64,000 bases of DNA from Thiogranum longum (GTDB lineage: Bacteria > Pseudomonadota > Gammaproteobacteria > DSM-19610). This document shows, piece after piece, positions 40,378 to 54,015 of the stretch; the stretch's first letter is position 1; each line of letters starts with the position of its first letter. The position numbers and the translations under genes were made by a program. The DNA is taken from the NCBI RefSeq assembly GCF_004339085.1, contig NZ_SMFX01000001.1, forward strand, positions 1,558,242-1,622,241, read 5' to 3'. Below the pieces are notes generated by a model, which saw nothing but the letters and a program-made list of their open reading frames with translations, ran no database searches and had not been told where the DNA came from.

Positions 40378-41079
40378 TCAGCACCAGCTCGCATAGCCCT
40401 GTGTCGGACTATCCAGAAGCTCGCTGATATTGGCATCGATGATACGGTAGCCGACGTTACCGTACAGGCGCTGGCGACCTTCATTGAATATCAATGTCGG
40501 GCTGCCCGGGATCTGGTAGCGGTCACGGGCCTCTGTATCCAGGTGAAAAGCAGCGTGTGCGCTGCCATTATCGATCAGCGCATGCACACGCTCAACAGGC
40601 AACCCGAGTTCCGCAGCAATTTGATCCAGCACATCCATACGGGAAATATTCCGGGCCTGTTCGAAAAAGGCGCAGCGAACCCGCCACAGGAACTCCTCGA
40701 AGCGCGTGCGATCATTGTATTCACTGACAGGCGTGACCGGGAAGATACCGTCCTGTTCCAGTTCCTGCAGGGCTTTCAGGTACAGGTGTGCCACGCTCGA
40801 TGACCTGGGCGGGTCATTGAGCCATACATCGGGATGCAGCTTGATATGGTCCCACTGACTGGCAACCTCGTGCAGGTTGCGGTTGAAACCCTCGTACAAT
40901 CCCCGGTCTTTCCAGCCATCCTGAATACGCTCATGGGCCGCGGCAAAAACCGGGACGAACCGGTAGTTCAACGTAACCCTGTCACCATAGTCAGCCTTTA
41001 GCTGATCAATTCGCGGCTGTGCGCCATAGGCCCAGATGCATAACACATCGGAGAACAATTCAACTGTCAGTTCCTGCAA
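40378..41079 (-). CDS. DsbA-family (FrnE/HCCA isomerase-like) thioredoxin-fold protein
   Basis: A 233-residue protein of the DSBA-like family (PF01323 type) with no signal peptide. The redox position reads DVLCIWAYG, i.e. CxxA in place of CxxC, so it cannot form the usual disulfide; C14 and the very last residue (C233) remain. The C-terminal cis-proline part is IPGSPTLIFNEG. It may be a glutathione-dependent isomerase or metal/thiol handling protein. It lies 32 bases after cusA on the same strand, so is probably part of the efflux operon. Confidence 0.75.
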   Translation of the reverse strand: MQELTVELFSDVLCIWAYGAQPRIDQLKADYGDRVTLNYRFVPVFAAAHERIQDGWKDRGLYEGFNRNLHEVASQWDHIKLHPDVWLNDPPRSSSVAHLYLKALQELEQDGIFPVTPVSEYNDRTRFEEFLWRVRCAFFEQARNISRMDVLDQIAAELGLPVERVHALIDNGSAHAAFHLDTEARDRYQIPGSPTLIFNEGRQRLYGNVGYRIIDANISELLDSPTQGYASWC

Positions 41080-41111
41080 CCCATGTACCCCGTGTGTCCA
41101 GCAGCAATATA

Positions 41112-44100
41112 TCAGTCACGGGAAATACGCCCTGACCGGATCTGGTAACCGCGCCAGATCATGAAAGCGGCCGGTATCACCAGCAGCGTCAGCACGGTCG
41201 CGCTGATCATACCACCGACCATGGGCGCTGCAATACGGCGCATCACTTCCGATCCGGTACCGGTGCCCAGCATGATCGGTAACAGACCGGCGATGATCGC
41301 GGCAACGGTCATCATAATGGGCCTTACACGCATCAGCGCACCCTCGATGACCGCTTCACGTAATTCCTTCATGTCAACAGTGCGTTGTTCACGCCACGCC
41401 ACTTCCTGGTGTCGACGGTAGGCCTGGTTGAGGTATACCAGCATGATGACACCAATCTCAACCGATACACCGGCAAGGGCAATGAAACCCACACCCACGG
41501 CCACCGAGATATCATAGTTCAGCCAGTACAGCAGCCAGATACCACCAACCAGTGCCAGCGGCAGGGTACCGAGGATGATCAGCACCTCGGTGAAACGCTG
41601 GAAATTGAGGTACAGCAGCAACACGATGATCCCCAGCGTGACCGGTACCACAGTGGCCAGTTTCTGCTTGGCGCGCTCCATGAACTCGTACTGGCCGGAC
41701 CAGTTGAGCGAGTAGCCAGCGGGCAGGTCGAGCTGCTCGGCAACGACCTGCTTGGCTTCCTTGACGTAGGAACCCAGGTCACGGTCCTGGATATCGATGT
41801 AAATCCAGCCATTGAGACGCGCATTCTCACTCTTGATAACGCCAGGCCCGCTAACGATTTTGACTTCGGCAACGTCACCCAGCGTGATCTGGGCGCCCCC
41901 GGGTGTGCGAATAGGTAATTCTGCCAGTTTGACCTCGGAGTCACGTACCGAACGGGGATAACGCACATTAACCGGGTAGCGCTCGAGGCCCTCTATACTT
42001 TCAGTCACATTCATACCACCGACAGCAGTACTGACAATCTGCTGCACGTCGGCAATATTCAGACCGTAACGTGAAGCGGCCGTACGGTTGATATCCACAA
42101 GTACATAGCGTCCACCGACCACGCGTTCGGAAAATACGGACACGGTACCTTTAACCGGCGTCAGAATGCGTTCGATATCCTTGCCAATGTCCTGAATGAC
42201 CGCAAGATCTGGGCCGGCCACCTTGATGCCGACCGGTGTCTTGATGCCGGTTGCCAGCATATCGATACGGTTTTTGATCGGCATCACCCAGGCATTACTC
42301 ATGCCGGGCACCTTGACCAGTGCATCGAGTTCACGACGCAACTTGTCCATGGTCATTCCCTCACGCCATTCATCCAGCGGCTTGAGCTGGATAGTGGTTT
42401 CGATCATGGTCAAGGGTGCCGGATCTGTTGCTGACTCGGCACGGCCGATCTTACCGAACACACGCTTGACCTCCGGAACCGTCATAATGAGTTTATTGGT
42501 CTGCTGGATGATTTCCTGTGCCTTGCCTATCGACACGGCCGGGAAGGTGCTCGGCATGTACAGCAGATCACCTTCGTTGAGGTCGGGCATGAACTCGGAA
42601 CCCAGCCCGTCATCAAGCGGCCAGAGGCCTGTCAAAGGCCAGAGCATGGAAGCTGCCGCCAGAGTCGAAACCAGTACGATGGTTTTCGGCATTGCAAGTA
42701 CACTATCGATGACCGGCCGGTAACCGGCGATCAGGAACCGGTTGACCGGGTTCCTTTCCTCCGCAACAATCTTGCCGCGAATAAAATAGCCCATCAGGAC
42801 AGGCACCAGTGTGATCGACAGGCCGGCTGCTGCTGCCATGGCATACGTCTTGGTGAACGCCAGTGGGGAGAACATACGACCCTCCTGCGCTTCCAGCGTA
42901 AATACCGGCAGGAAGCTCAGGGTGATGATCAGCAGTGAGAAAAACAGCGCGGGACCAACCTCGGCCGCCGCCTTGGCGACAATATCCCAACGGTTCTCCT
43001 CTGTAATCGTTTCGTGCTCCATGTGTTTGTGCATATTTTCGATCATGACGATTGCCGCATCCACCATCGCACCAATCGCAATCGCAATACCGCCCAGCGA
43101 CATGATATTGGCATTGATGCCCTGCATGTGCATGACGATAAAGGCCGCAAGGATGCCGACCGGCAGACTGAGCAGAACCACAAGCGCTGAACGAATATGG
43201 AAAAGAAACACCGCGCATACCAGCGTCACGACAATGAATTCCTCGACCAGCTTTTCCTTCAGCGTGTCGATTGCACGGTCGATCAGACCGGAACGGTCGT
43301 AGGTCGGGACAATTTCAACGCCGTCGGGCAGACTTGCCTGCAGGGTTTTCAGTTTCTCCTTTACCCCTTCGATGGTCGTTAATGCATTTTCACCCCAGCG
43401 CATGATGATGACGCCGCCGACCACTTCACCTTCACCGTCCAGCTCGGCGATACCACGGCGCATTTGCGGGCCAAGGCGAATATCGGCAATATCTTCCAGC
43501 AACACCGGCGTCCCGTTGGCATTCATGCCCAGCGGGATCTCCCTGAGCTGTTCAATCCCCTGGATATAGCCGGTGGCACGTACCATGTACTCGGCTTCGG
43601 CCATTTCGATGACCGAACCGCCGACTTCCTGGTTTCCGCGCTGAATGGCGCGTTTGACCTTGTCGAGTGAAATGCCATAGGCGCGCAGGCGGTCGGGGTC
43701 AACAACGACCTGGTACTGTTTGACCATACCGCCAATGGTTGCAACTTCCGACACACCGGGGACGGTCTGCAGTTCATATTTCAGAAACCAGTCCTGGATA
43801 CTGCGCAACTGCGACAGATCATGTTGACCGGTACGGTCGACCAGTGCGTACTCGTATACCCAGCCGACACCGGTAGCGTCCGGCCCAAGCGCTGTTGTCG
43901 CGTTGGCGGGCAGGCGGCTTTGCACCTGGCTGAGGTACTCCAGCACACGTGAACGCGCCCAGTACAGGTCGGTACCATCCTCGAAAAGAATATAGACGAA
44001 GGAATCCCCGAAAAAGGAATAGCCACGTACCGTGGTCGCCTTGGGCACTGACAGCATGGTGGTTGTCAACGGGTAGGTAACCTGGTCTTCCACGACCTGC

Positions 44101-44273
44101 GGGGCCTGGCCCGGGAAGCTGGTTTTGATGATGACCTGGACATCGGACAGATCGGGCAGGGCATCCAGTGGTGTATTCTTTAACGAATAACTGCCCCAGG
44201 TAATCAGTCCGATCGTCATCAGCAATACCAGGAAACGGTTCCTGACTGACCAGTGAATGATGTTTGCAATCAT
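41112..44273 (-). CDS. cusA: Cu(I)/Ag(I) efflux RND pump CusA
   Basis: A 1053-residue heavy-metal RND transporter (HME family) with 12 membrane segments and two large periplasmic loops. It exports monovalent copper/silver using the proton gradient, together with CusB and CusC. Visible are [20 protein letters not shown] near the N-terminus and [17 protein letters not shown] in TM4, the proton-relay region typical of HME pumps. A methionine-bearing [10 protein letters not shown] segment fits the Cus rather than Czc group, as does the CusF-like domain of its partner. It follows cusB by 42 bases. Confidence 0.92.
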   Translation of the reverse strand: MIANIIHWSVRNRFLVLLMTIGLITWGSYSLKNTPLDALPDLSDVQVIIKTSFPGQAPQVVEDQVTYPLTTTMLSVPKATTVRGYSFFGDSFVYILFEDGTDLYWARSRVLEYLSQVQSRLPANATTALGPDATGVGWVYEYALVDRTGQHDLSQLRSIQDWFLKYELQTVPGVSEVATIGGMVKQYQVVVDPDRLRAYGISLDKVKRAIQRGNQEVGGSVIEMAEAEYMVRATGYIQGIEQLREIPLGMNANGTPVLLEDIADIRLGPQMRRGIAELDGEGEVVGGVIIMRWGENALTTIEGVKEKLKTLQASLPDGVEIVPTYDRSGLIDRAIDTLKEKLVEEFIVVTLVCAVFLFHIRSALVVLLSLPVGILAAFIVMHMQGINANIMSLGGIAIAIGAMVDAAIVMIENMHKHMEHETITEENRWDIVAKAAAEVGPALFFSLLIITLSFLPVFTLEAQEGRMFSPLAFTKTYAMAAAAGLSITLVPVLMGYFIRGKIVAEERNPVNRFLIAGYRPVIDSVLAMPKTIVLVSTLAAASMLWPLTGLWPLDDGLGSEFMPDLNEGDLLYMPSTFPAVSIGKAQEIIQQTNKLIMTVPEVKRVFGKIGRAESATDPAPLTMIETTIQLKPLDEWREGMTMDKLRRELDALVKVPGMSNAWVMPIKNRIDMLATGIKTPVGIKVAGPDLAVIQDIGKDIERILTPVKGTVSVFSERVVGGRYVLVDINRTAASRYGLNIADVQQIVSTAVGGMNVTESIEGLERYPVNVRYPRSVRDSEVKLAELPIRTPGGAQITLGDVAEVKIVSGPGVIKSENARLNGWIYIDIQDRDLGSYVKEAKQVVAEQLDLPAGYSLNWSGQYEFMERAKQKLATVVPVTLGIIVLLLYLNFQRFTEVLIILGTLPLALVGGIWLLYWLNYDISVAVGVGFIALAGVSVEIGVIMLVYLNQAYRRHQEVAWREQRTVDMKELREAVIEGALMRVRPIMMTVAAIIAGLLPIMLGTGTGSEVMRRIAAPMVGGMISATVLTLLVIPAAFMIWRGYQIRSGRISRD

Positions 44274-44315
44274 GAGCTAATTCTCTTGAGTGATGGTTTC
44301 GTCGTGACGCTCTGT

Positions 44316-45752
44316 TTATTCAACGACACTGATCGAATCTACGGTGTAGTTCCCCTGATCATCTTTCACCAGCATAAAGTGCACCTTGGCACCGGGTGTA
44401 ATACCCTCCAGGCTGGCATTCTCGTCCAGATTGAAATCCATCGTCATTGCGGGCCACCCGAGCGCCTCGATCGGCTCATGGGAAATGTTCACACGCCGCT
44501 CGCCAGCAAAGATCTCGTTTACGACCCCCATGCCCATCACGGGGGCATCAATCGCAGTGCCTTCTACCGGGTTGTCATCAGACCCCATACGGCTGAAACT
44601 GGCGCGCAGGCTGGCTTCCGAATCAATCAGGAACTGGGCAGATGTCACCACCTTGTCACCCTCGTTCAGGCCCTCCAGGATTTCCACATATTCACCACTT
44701 TCCATACCTGCCACGACCGGCACAGCACGGAAGCGACCTTCACCCAGGGAAAGCACCACACGCTGGGAATCGCTGTCCTTGATCAGGGCCTCACGCGGAA
44801 TACTCAGCACGTTTTCTTTTGGTCCTGCGTAGATACGTACATCGGCATACATATCCGGTTTGAGTGTTTCGTCGGGATTGTCGAATTGCAAACGCGCCTG
44901 CAGGGTGCGCGTTTTCGGATCTATGGTCGGGTATACGAACTCGACGTTACCTTCCCATTCCCGCCCCGGGATATATCCCAGCCTGACTTCGGCCGGCTGT
45001 CCGGCAGCCACCCATGCGGACTGGCGTTCGAACACATCGACCAGCAACCATACCGAGGACAGGTCTGCCAGCGCCAGGACTTCTGTACTGGGTTTGACAT
45101 ACATGCCTTCCCGTACATTGAGATTATTAACAATGCCATCCTGGCTGGCGAGAATGCGTACCTGCTGGAAGGCGCGGCGCTTGCTGGCAACCTCACGGAT
45201 TTGCTGTTTACTCATGCCCAGCGCTTCCAGCCGTTCTTTTGATGCGCGTGTAAGATAATCATTACTGCCGCGCAGCGCCTGAATATATTCTTCCTGGGCA
45301 TTGACCAGTTCACGTGAATACAGCTCCAGTAGTACGTCACCTTTTTTGACACGCTCACCGTTGGACTTGACCGTGAGTTTCTCGATCCAGCCATCCGTTC
45401 GCAGGTGCAGGTGGCTGAGCTTGCGCTCATCAAATGCCACATAACCAACAGCCTCGATCATGCGCCAGAGCTTTCCGCGCTCGACCTTTGCGGTACGAAC
45501 CCCCAGGTTCTGCACCATGACCGGGTTAATTTTGACAATATCGCCTTCATTTTCTGCGTCGGCATAGACCGGAACCAGGTCCATTCCCATCGGCGACTTA
45601 CCGGGTTTTTCTCGACGATAGCCGGGATCCATCGGGGCGACCCAGTAGAGAATTTCCTTGTCTTCGGCAGCAGACGCCGGTGTTGATTTCAAGGCAGACA
45701 TACCACTTGCCATAATCACGGCAAGACAGAGTGAGGTGACAGACAGTTTCAT
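44316..45752 (-). CDS. cusB: CusB membrane-fusion protein with C-terminal CusF-like domain
   Basis: A 478-residue periplasmic adaptor. After a signal peptide (about 1-28) comes a heavy-metal-binding segment (residues 36-63, APMDPGYRREKPGKSPMGMD), then barrel-sandwich, hairpin and beta-barrel domains of CusB. Residues 405-478 form a CusF-type OB domain with the copper-binding set H425, W433, M436 and M438 (ISHEPI, GWPAMTMDF). In E. coli CusF is separate; here the chaperone is fused. The start overlaps the cusC stop (ATGA). Confidence 0.92.
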   Translation of the reverse strand: MKLSVTSLCLAVIMASGMSALKSTPASAAEDKEILYWVAPMDPGYRREKPGKSPMGMDLVPVYADAENEGDIVKINPVMVQNLGVRTAKVERGKLWRMIEAVGYVAFDERKLSHLHLRTDGWIEKLTVKSNGERVKKGDVLLELYSRELVNAQEEYIQALRGSNDYLTRASKERLEALGMSKQQIREVASKRRAFQQVRILASQDGIVNNLNVREGMYVKPSTEVLALADLSSVWLLVDVFERQSAWVAAGQPAEVRLGYIPGREWEGNVEFVYPTIDPKTRTLQARLQFDNPDETLKPDMYADVRIYAGPKENVLSIPREALIKDSDSQRVVLSLGEGRFRAVPVVAGMESGEYVEILEGLNEGDKVVTSAQFLIDSEASLRASFSRMGSDDNPVEGTAIDAPVMGMGVVNEIFAGERRVNISHEPIEALGWPAMTMDFNLDENASLEGITPGAKVHFMLVKDDQGNYTVDSISVVE

Positions 45753-47080
45753 GGGTTATCTCCCGGGTTATTCTGGGCGTCAGGCAATTCGGCAGCCAGG
45801 AACAGCAGAGCAGCCGCAGCTTTTGCGCGATCGACGCGGATGCGGATGTCCTGCAGGCTTACTTCCAGTTCCATCAGCCGTGCCCGCATCAGGGATGTGA
45901 ATTCATTGATCCCGTTCTGGTAGGACGACAGCGCGGCATCGGCATTCGCGTGTGCCTCACGCAGCAAATTATCGCGGTAAAGGGTTTCCTGTTCACCCAG
46001 TCGTTCCCAGCGTGCGTAGTCTGCGTCCAGCATGCGTCGCAGTTCGCGCAAACGTTGTTCGCGCGCCTGTATCGCGGCACCGGCCAATGACTGGCTTGCG
46101 GACAATTGCCTGTCTTGCCGTTTGTCAGTAAACAGGGGCAGGTCGAGTGTCACCATGGCTGCCATCATATCGGTGCGGGAACTACCATCAGGGTTATCGC
46201 CAAAACGCTTGCGGTATTCCACACCGACATTGAACCCGGGCTTGTACTGTTCACGTGCAGCCTTGACCAGTTGTTGCCTGGACTCAACCCGTGCACTGGC
46301 CGCCTCGATTGCCGGGTGTGAGAGCAGGCCGGTGCGCAGTTGATCCCGCTCAGGTAAAGCAGGCAGTTCAGGGAAAGTTTCATCGATCGGTGCCCAGGCG
46401 CGCTCGCCCAGCCAGCGGCTTAGTCTGGCACGCTGGATATCGGCCTGCTTGCTGATGCGGGTAGCGCGGTCATCCAGGCGTGACAGTTCCAGTTGTGCCT
46501 GCAGCACATCCTGCTGGCTGACACGCCCACTGGCGAAATGTGAACGGGTGATCTCGACCAGTTGCTGGAACAGGTTGCGTGACTGCTGCACGATCCCGGC
46601 AGCCCGTTGCTGGTAAAACAGTTCAAGCCATGCCTGTCTGACATCACGTTGTATTTCAAGTCGTGTCGTGCGCGTCCTGGAGGCTTCTGCCTTACCCATC
46701 CATTCCGTACTGCGCTGCCGGTATTCCAGTGAGTTGCCACGCGGGAAAGCCTGGCGTATACCGGTACGCAGCTGGGTGGTTGGTTCACGACTGATGCTGA
46801 AATCATCAACCGGTACGTTCCACATCCCCAGCAAAAGCTTTGGATCCGGTAACTGGCCGGCGGCAACAGACTGCTCTCGTAGCGCCTCGGCTCTTGCCCG
46901 ACTGGCGATAATGGCCGGGTCTTCTGTCTGCGCCAGTTGCTCGGCCTCTTCCAGTGTCAACATGGATGCGGCCTGACTGATGCCCGGGCCAAGGCCCATT
47001 GCCAGCACTGACAGTGCTCCAACCAGCATTGAAAAGGCGGTATTACGCCTGAAATAAGTATTAATACGACACTCAGACAT
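45749..47080 (-). CDS. cusC: TolC-family outer-membrane channel CusC
   Basis: A 443-residue outer-membrane efflux protein of the TolC family: signal peptide, then two long helical repeats (residues about 45-230 and 240-430), the TolC pattern LTLEEAEQLAQTEDPAI near the start. No lipobox cysteine is seen, so unlike E. coli CusC it may not be a lipoprotein. The ATG at 47080 has GGAG 8 bases upstream and is preferred over TTG at 47095. First gene of cusCBA, 75 bases after the small Cys/His-rich gene. Confidence 0.88.
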   Translation of the reverse strand: MSECRINTYFRRNTAFSMLVGALSVLAMGLGPGISQAASMLTLEEAEQLAQTEDPAIIASRARAEALREQSVAAGQLPDPKLLLGMWNVPVDDFSISREPTTQLRTGIRQAFPRGNSLEYRQRSTEWMGKAEASRTRTTRLEIQRDVRQAWLELFYQQRAAGIVQQSRNLFQQLVEITRSHFASGRVSQQDVLQAQLELSRLDDRATRISKQADIQRARLSRWLGERAWAPIDETFPELPALPERDQLRTGLLSHPAIEAASARVESRQQLVKAAREQYKPGFNVGVEYRKRFGDNPDGSSRTDMMAAMVTLDLPLFTDKRQDRQLSASQSLAGAAIQAREQRLRELRRMLDADYARWERLGEQETLYRDNLLREAHANADAALSSYQNGINEFTSLMRARLMELEVSLQDIRIRVDRAKAAAALLFLAAELPDAQNNPGDNP

Positions 47081-47155
47081 GTCGGTAGCTCCCAAATTGA
47101 GTCACAACAACACACGGCACAACGGCGCGTGCGTCAGATTACGATCAAGGAGGTA

Positions 47156-47536
47156 CTATACAGGTGGACGAAGCAGGGGCGGCGCACTGTGTGACAGCAG
47201 ACCGTTTATCAGGCAGGCGCTATAGCTTACGGTGTTGTGGTCCAGTGCAGCCAGGCCGGGGGATTGAATCAAAGACAGGTTATGGCCCGCAGAGCAACCG
47301 TGACTGGCGCAGTTGTGGTCATCGCAGCTGTCATCCTTGCAATGCAGGCAGTCCGGTGTCATTTGTCCGTCTGCGCTTTGGGCTGACAGATCAGAGCCCG
47401 CAGGGGTGTTGTGATTCATGTCCATCATCATGCAATCTCCCTTGCCCGCAATGGCAGCAGCCGCATCCAGCGCCGCCATTGGCGACAGCGTCAGCAGCAA
47501 GGAAATGATCAAAGACAAGATGTTACGACTCAACAT
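47156..47536 (-). CDS. Secreted Cys/His/Met-rich small protein
   Basis: A 126-residue protein with a signal peptide and a mature part carrying DCMMMDMNHNTP, CLHCKDDSCDDHNCASHGC and a PLLRPP end. The cysteine, histidine and methionine clusters suggest Cu(I) binding in the periplasm; the plan resembles the 39885-40277 protein and CopL/DUF2946-type proteins. It is encoded directly upstream of cusCBA on the same strand and is probably the first gene of that transcript. A TTGCGT-N16-TATACT promoter-like pair (47572-47545) lies so close to the ATG that a leaderless mRNA would result. Confidence 0.7.
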   Translation of the reverse strand: MLSRNILSLIISLLLTLSPMAALDAAAAIAGKGDCMMMDMNHNTPAGSDLSAQSADGQMTPDCLHCKDDSCDDHNCASHGCSAGHNLSLIQSPGLAALDHNTVSYSACLINGLLSHSAPPLLRPPV

Positions 47537-47659
47537 GAGTTCACAGTATAAATGATGTCAGGACACACGCAAGCTGTGACCTGTCAGAGACCAGTAAGTT
47601 CATGGCAACCGGATCGGCCGATTCCGGAAAATATGTATTCAGGTCTGCTGAAGATCGCA

Positions 47660-48517
47660 TCATCCGGCTCCACCCATATCGGGCTGGAGCCGCTCCAGCA
47701 ATTGATCTATCAATGACCGGTGCTCGCCATGAATAGGAAATACCGCGTAACTTTTGAGCAGGATTTCCGGCGCATCCGGTACCCGCCATAATTTACCCAT
47801 AGCGATATCCGCTTCCACCAGTGTGGCAGGAAGATAGGCTGCCCCTCCACAATTCTCGATAAGGCCAAGCGCAATACTGCCAACATTGGCACGTACAGCC
47901 GCAATCGGACGTTGTGGAAAATGGCTTTCATGCAGGCTGGTAAATGAAGTGCCCCAGTCGACGCGAACATAACCTTCCGCCAGTGCACGATCGACCGGAA
48001 TATCCTGTTCGGTTGAGACCATGATCATGGAAACGTCCCTGACTTCCTGCACAACCATGTCACGTAAGCGCGGTGGCTCGAACAGAAACCCAAGGTCGAT
48101 AATCCCTTGTTCGAGCTTCTGAACGATACGTTTCGAAGTCCCGGCCTCGGCGCGCAGCCCGATAAGGGGAGCGCTGCAATGAATACCGTTGAGCCAGCCC
48201 TGCAAGTAGATTTCCCAAAGGCTGGACAGTCCGCCGATGACCAGGCGCTTGTCGACCTGGTCACTGAGTGCGACTTCTTCATGCGCCCGTTCCCAGGCGC
48301 CTACAATAAACCGGGCGTGGCGTTCGAAACGTTCGCCCGCCGGTGTCAGGCTGACTTTCTGTCGATCGCGTCGAAACAACGACAATCCCAGCGTGTCTTC
48401 CAGCTGGCGAACGCGTGCGCTAACCGCTGACGGGGAAATAAACAGGTTCTCGGCGGCTTTGCGAAAATTTCGCATGCGGTCGACTTCCAGAAAGGTCTTG
48501 AGTTGCTCGATATCCAT
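47660..48517 (-). CDS. LysR-family transcriptional regulator
   Basis: A 285-residue LysR-type regulator: N-terminal winged HTH (FLEVDRMRNFRKAAENLF, SPSAVSARVRQLEDTLG, LFRR) and a C-terminal substrate-binding-like domain. It resembles HdfR-like members. It is divergent from the SLC13 permease gene across a 147-base gap with two perfect dyads, the usual arrangement for a LysR regulator and its target, so it most probably controls the permease and perhaps nhaD. The inducer is unknown. Confidence 0.85.
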   Translation of the reverse strand: MDIEQLKTFLEVDRMRNFRKAAENLFISPSAVSARVRQLEDTLGLSLFRRDRQKVSLTPAGERFERHARFIVGAWERAHEEVALSDQVDKRLVIGGLSSLWEIYLQGWLNGIHCSAPLIGLRAEAGTSKRIVQKLEQGIIDLGFLFEPPRLRDMVVQEVRDVSMIMVSTEQDIPVDRALAEGYVRVDWGTSFTSLHESHFPQRPIAAVRANVGSIALGLIENCGGAAYLPATLVEADIAMGKLWRVPDAPEILLKSYAVFPIHGEHRSLIDQLLERLQPDMGGAG

Positions 48518-48540
48518 GACACGTGTGCTAAAATCTTGTT

Positions 48541-48587
48541 CAAATTGGCCTGTTTAATTTGCTTCTCAGTATACAGACAGTTGTATA
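48541..48587. promoter_or_regulatory. Two dyads in the lysR/permease divergent region
   Basis: CAAATT (48541-48546) and AATTTG (48556-48561) form an inverted repeat with a 9-base spacer. TATACA (48570-48575) and TGTATA (48582-48587) form one with a 6-base spacer. Both are perfect; the first has the T-N11-A geometry often bound by LysR-type proteins. They are candidate operators for the adjacent regulator. Confidence 0.5.
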
Positions 48588-48664
48588 ACATCCGCGCGTC
48601 GTTTTACGGACTTCACAAAATATTCACTATATGCCGCATTAAAATAATCCGGTAAGAGATTGTT

Positions 48665-50623
48665 ATGAATATAAATGTTTCATCATCCGCACTGCGTCAG
48701 ATTCTCGCGGGGCTGGTATTTCTGGTGGTAGCACTGGCGCTTGCCACCGTAACACCCAATATCGAAATTGCCTGGGTGTCCGGCATATTGATGCTCACGA
48801 TCTATTTATTTGTATTCGAAATCGTCGGCGTTGATGTCGCTGCCGTGAGTATCATGGTGTTGCTGGGGCTGACTTCACTGTTTGCCCCCCTTATGGGGCT
48901 GGAGCAGGGGCTGGTCGATAACCAGAAACTGTTCAATGGCTTTGCCAGTAATGCAGTGATGTCCATTATTGCGGTTATGATCATCGGCGCGGGTCTTGAT
49001 CGTACCGGCCTGATGAGCAAGGTGGCGACCTTTATATTAAAGGTAGGCGGCACGACCGAGACACGCATTATCCCGATTATCTCCGGCACTGTGGCTATCA
49101 TCTCTTCCTTTATGCAAAACGTCGGCGCCGCAGCACTGTTTCTCCCGGTCGTCAGTCGTATCTCGGCCCGCTCAGGCTTGCCGCTGTCGCGCCTGCTGAT
49201 GCCGATGGGTTTCTGCGCCATTCTTGGCGGTACAGTTACCATGGTCGGTTCGTCACCGCTGATTCTGTTGAATGACCTGATTCTCACCTCCAACGAGGCC
49301 TTGCCGGCTGACCAGCAAATGCATACCTGGTCACTGTTTTCAGTGACACCGGTTGGCCTGGCCCTGGTCGTTACGGGAATTATCTATTTTGTGATTGCAG
49401 GGCGCTTCGTATTACCGACAAGCCAGAGTGAAAACAGCACCACCGGTGCAAGCACCATGGACTATTTCAAGGATGTCTATGGCATTAACTACGAGTTGTT
49501 TGAAATCGTGGTGCCCGATGACAGCCCGCTGGTAGGGAAGCAACTTGATGATGTGGAATCGGATTACCGGATCCGTATCATTGCCAGCAAACGTTCCGGC
49601 CAGGAAAGCCTGGTGGGCCCGAACGGTCTTGCGCGTGACACCAAGATTGAAGCCGGTATGGTGCTTGGAGTGGTAGCTGCCGAAAAGAATATCCAGAATT
49701 TTGTCTCAAAGTACGGGCTGAGACTGCGTGGCGAGTTACGCAGTTTTACTGACTCCTTGTCATCGGCCAAGGCGGGTATTGCGGAAATTGTAATTCCACC
49801 CGGTTCCCAGTTGATCGGCAAGAGTGCCCGCGACGTATGGATGCGCAAAACCTATGGTATGGCGCTGATCGCCTTGCACCGTAATGGCAAGACCTTGCGT
49901 GAAGGGGACAACATTCGTGAGCTGCCGTTTGAAGCAGGTGACACGCTGGTGGTACACACGGCCTGGGATGCACTGGCACGACTTGAGAAGGACCGCAATT
50001 TTGTGGTGGTCACTACCGAGTACCCGCACGAAGAATCACGTCCTCACAAGGTTGCCTGGGCAGGCCTGTTCTTCACAATTGCCCTGACCATGGTGCTTTT
50101 CACTGACCTTCGTCTGTCTGTGGCGTTGCTCACCGGCGCCATCGGCATGATTTTGTCAGGCGTGATCAAGATAGAAGAAGCGTACGAGGCGGTATCCTGG
50201 AAGACCGTCTTCCTGCTGGCGAGCCTGATACCGCTCGGCCTTGCAGTGGAAACCTCAGGTACCGCAAAGTGGATAGCGGAACAAACACTGTCTGTCGTTG
50301 GTGACATGCCAATATGGGTTATTCAGGCCGCTGTTGCAGCACTGGCGACCTTCTTTACGCTGGTTATGTCGAATGTTGGCGCAACAGTACTGCTGGTTCC
50401 GTTGGCCGTTAACATTGCGATTGGCGTTGGGGCCGACCCGGCGCTGTTCGCACTGACGGTGGCCATTGCCACATCCAACTCCTTCCTGATCCCGACCCAC
50501 CAGGTGAATGCACTTATTATGGGTCCAGGTGGATACCGGGTGCCGGACTTTATCCGTGCGGGTGGCGTCATGACAATTTTGTTCCTGATTGTCTCCATGG
50601 TCATGATGAATATTGTTTTCTAG
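48665..50623 (+). CDS. SLC13/DASS-type anion permease with two TrkA-C (RCK_C) domains
   Basis: A 652-residue membrane protein: an N-terminal half with about six helices (residues 8-250), two RCK_C/TrkA-C-like cytosolic domains (about 275-345 and 365-450) and a second membrane half. This plan belongs to the SLC13-like ArsB/NhaD-superfamily permeases for sulfate, dicarboxylates or other anions. The substrate is not readable. SSFMQNVGAAALFLPV and TLVMSNVGATVLLVPL are the paired substrate/Na+ loop motifs. It is 19 bases upstream of nhaD on the same strand. Confidence 0.87.
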   Translation: MNINVSSSALRQILAGLVFLVVALALATVTPNIEIAWVSGILMLTIYLFVFEIVGVDVAAVSIMVLLGLTSLFAPLMGLEQGLVDNQKLFNGFASNAVMSIIAVMIIGAGLDRTGLMSKVATFILKVGGTTETRIIPIISGTVAIISSFMQNVGAAALFLPVVSRISARSGLPLSRLLMPMGFCAILGGTVTMVGSSPLILLNDLILTSNEALPADQQMHTWSLFSVTPVGLALVVTGIIYFVIAGRFVLPTSQSENSTTGASTMDYFKDVYGINYELFEIVVPDDSPLVGKQLDDVESDYRIRIIASKRSGQESLVGPNGLARDTKIEAGMVLGVVAAEKNIQNFVSKYGLRLRGELRSFTDSLSSAKAGIAEIVIPPGSQLIGKSARDVWMRKTYGMALIALHRNGKTLREGDNIRELPFEAGDTLVVHTAWDALARLEKDRNFVVVTTEYPHEESRPHKVAWAGLFFTIALTMVLFTDLRLSVALLTGAIGMILSGVIKIEEAYEAVSWKTVFLLASLIPLGLAVETSGTAKWIAEQTLSVVGDMPIWVIQAAVAALATFFTLVMSNVGATVLLVPLAVNIAIGVGADPALFALTVAIATSNSFLIPTHQVNALIMGPGGYRVPDFIRAGGVMTILFLIVSMVMMNIVF

Positions 50624-50642
50624 CGTTTTTCAAGGAAGAAGT

Positions 50643-53951
<3,309 letters not shown>

Positions 53952-53983
53952 TTCAGGAGCTCCTTATCAACAGATATGAGCCA

Positions 53984-54015
53984 ATACTAATGTCCGTACC
54001 ATGGTACAGAGTCAA
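53984..54015 (-). promoter_or_regulatory. MerR-type promoter/operator of merCA
   Basis: On the minus strand TTGACT (54015-54010) and TAGTAT (53989-53984) are 20 bases apart; TTAGTA gives 19. The over-long spacer contains the dyad CTGTAC-CATG-GTACGG, almost the CCGTAC-N4-GTACGG operator of Tn21/Tn501 mer. Such a spacer is not read well by RNA polymerase alone and needs MerR to untwist it. The only visible MerR gene is at 37333-37758. Confidence 0.88.

Noticed and set aside
47545-47572. Promoter TTGCGT-N16-TATACT for the Cys/His-rich gene at 47156-47536
   Set aside because: The -10 is only 8 bases before the ATG, requiring a leaderless mRNA or a different start; mentioned in the gene entry but not called as a site.
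47665-47692. Strong hairpin (CGGCTCCA/TGGAGCCG) as lysR terminator
   Set aside because: It lies inside the last codons of lysR and has no T run on the minus strand.
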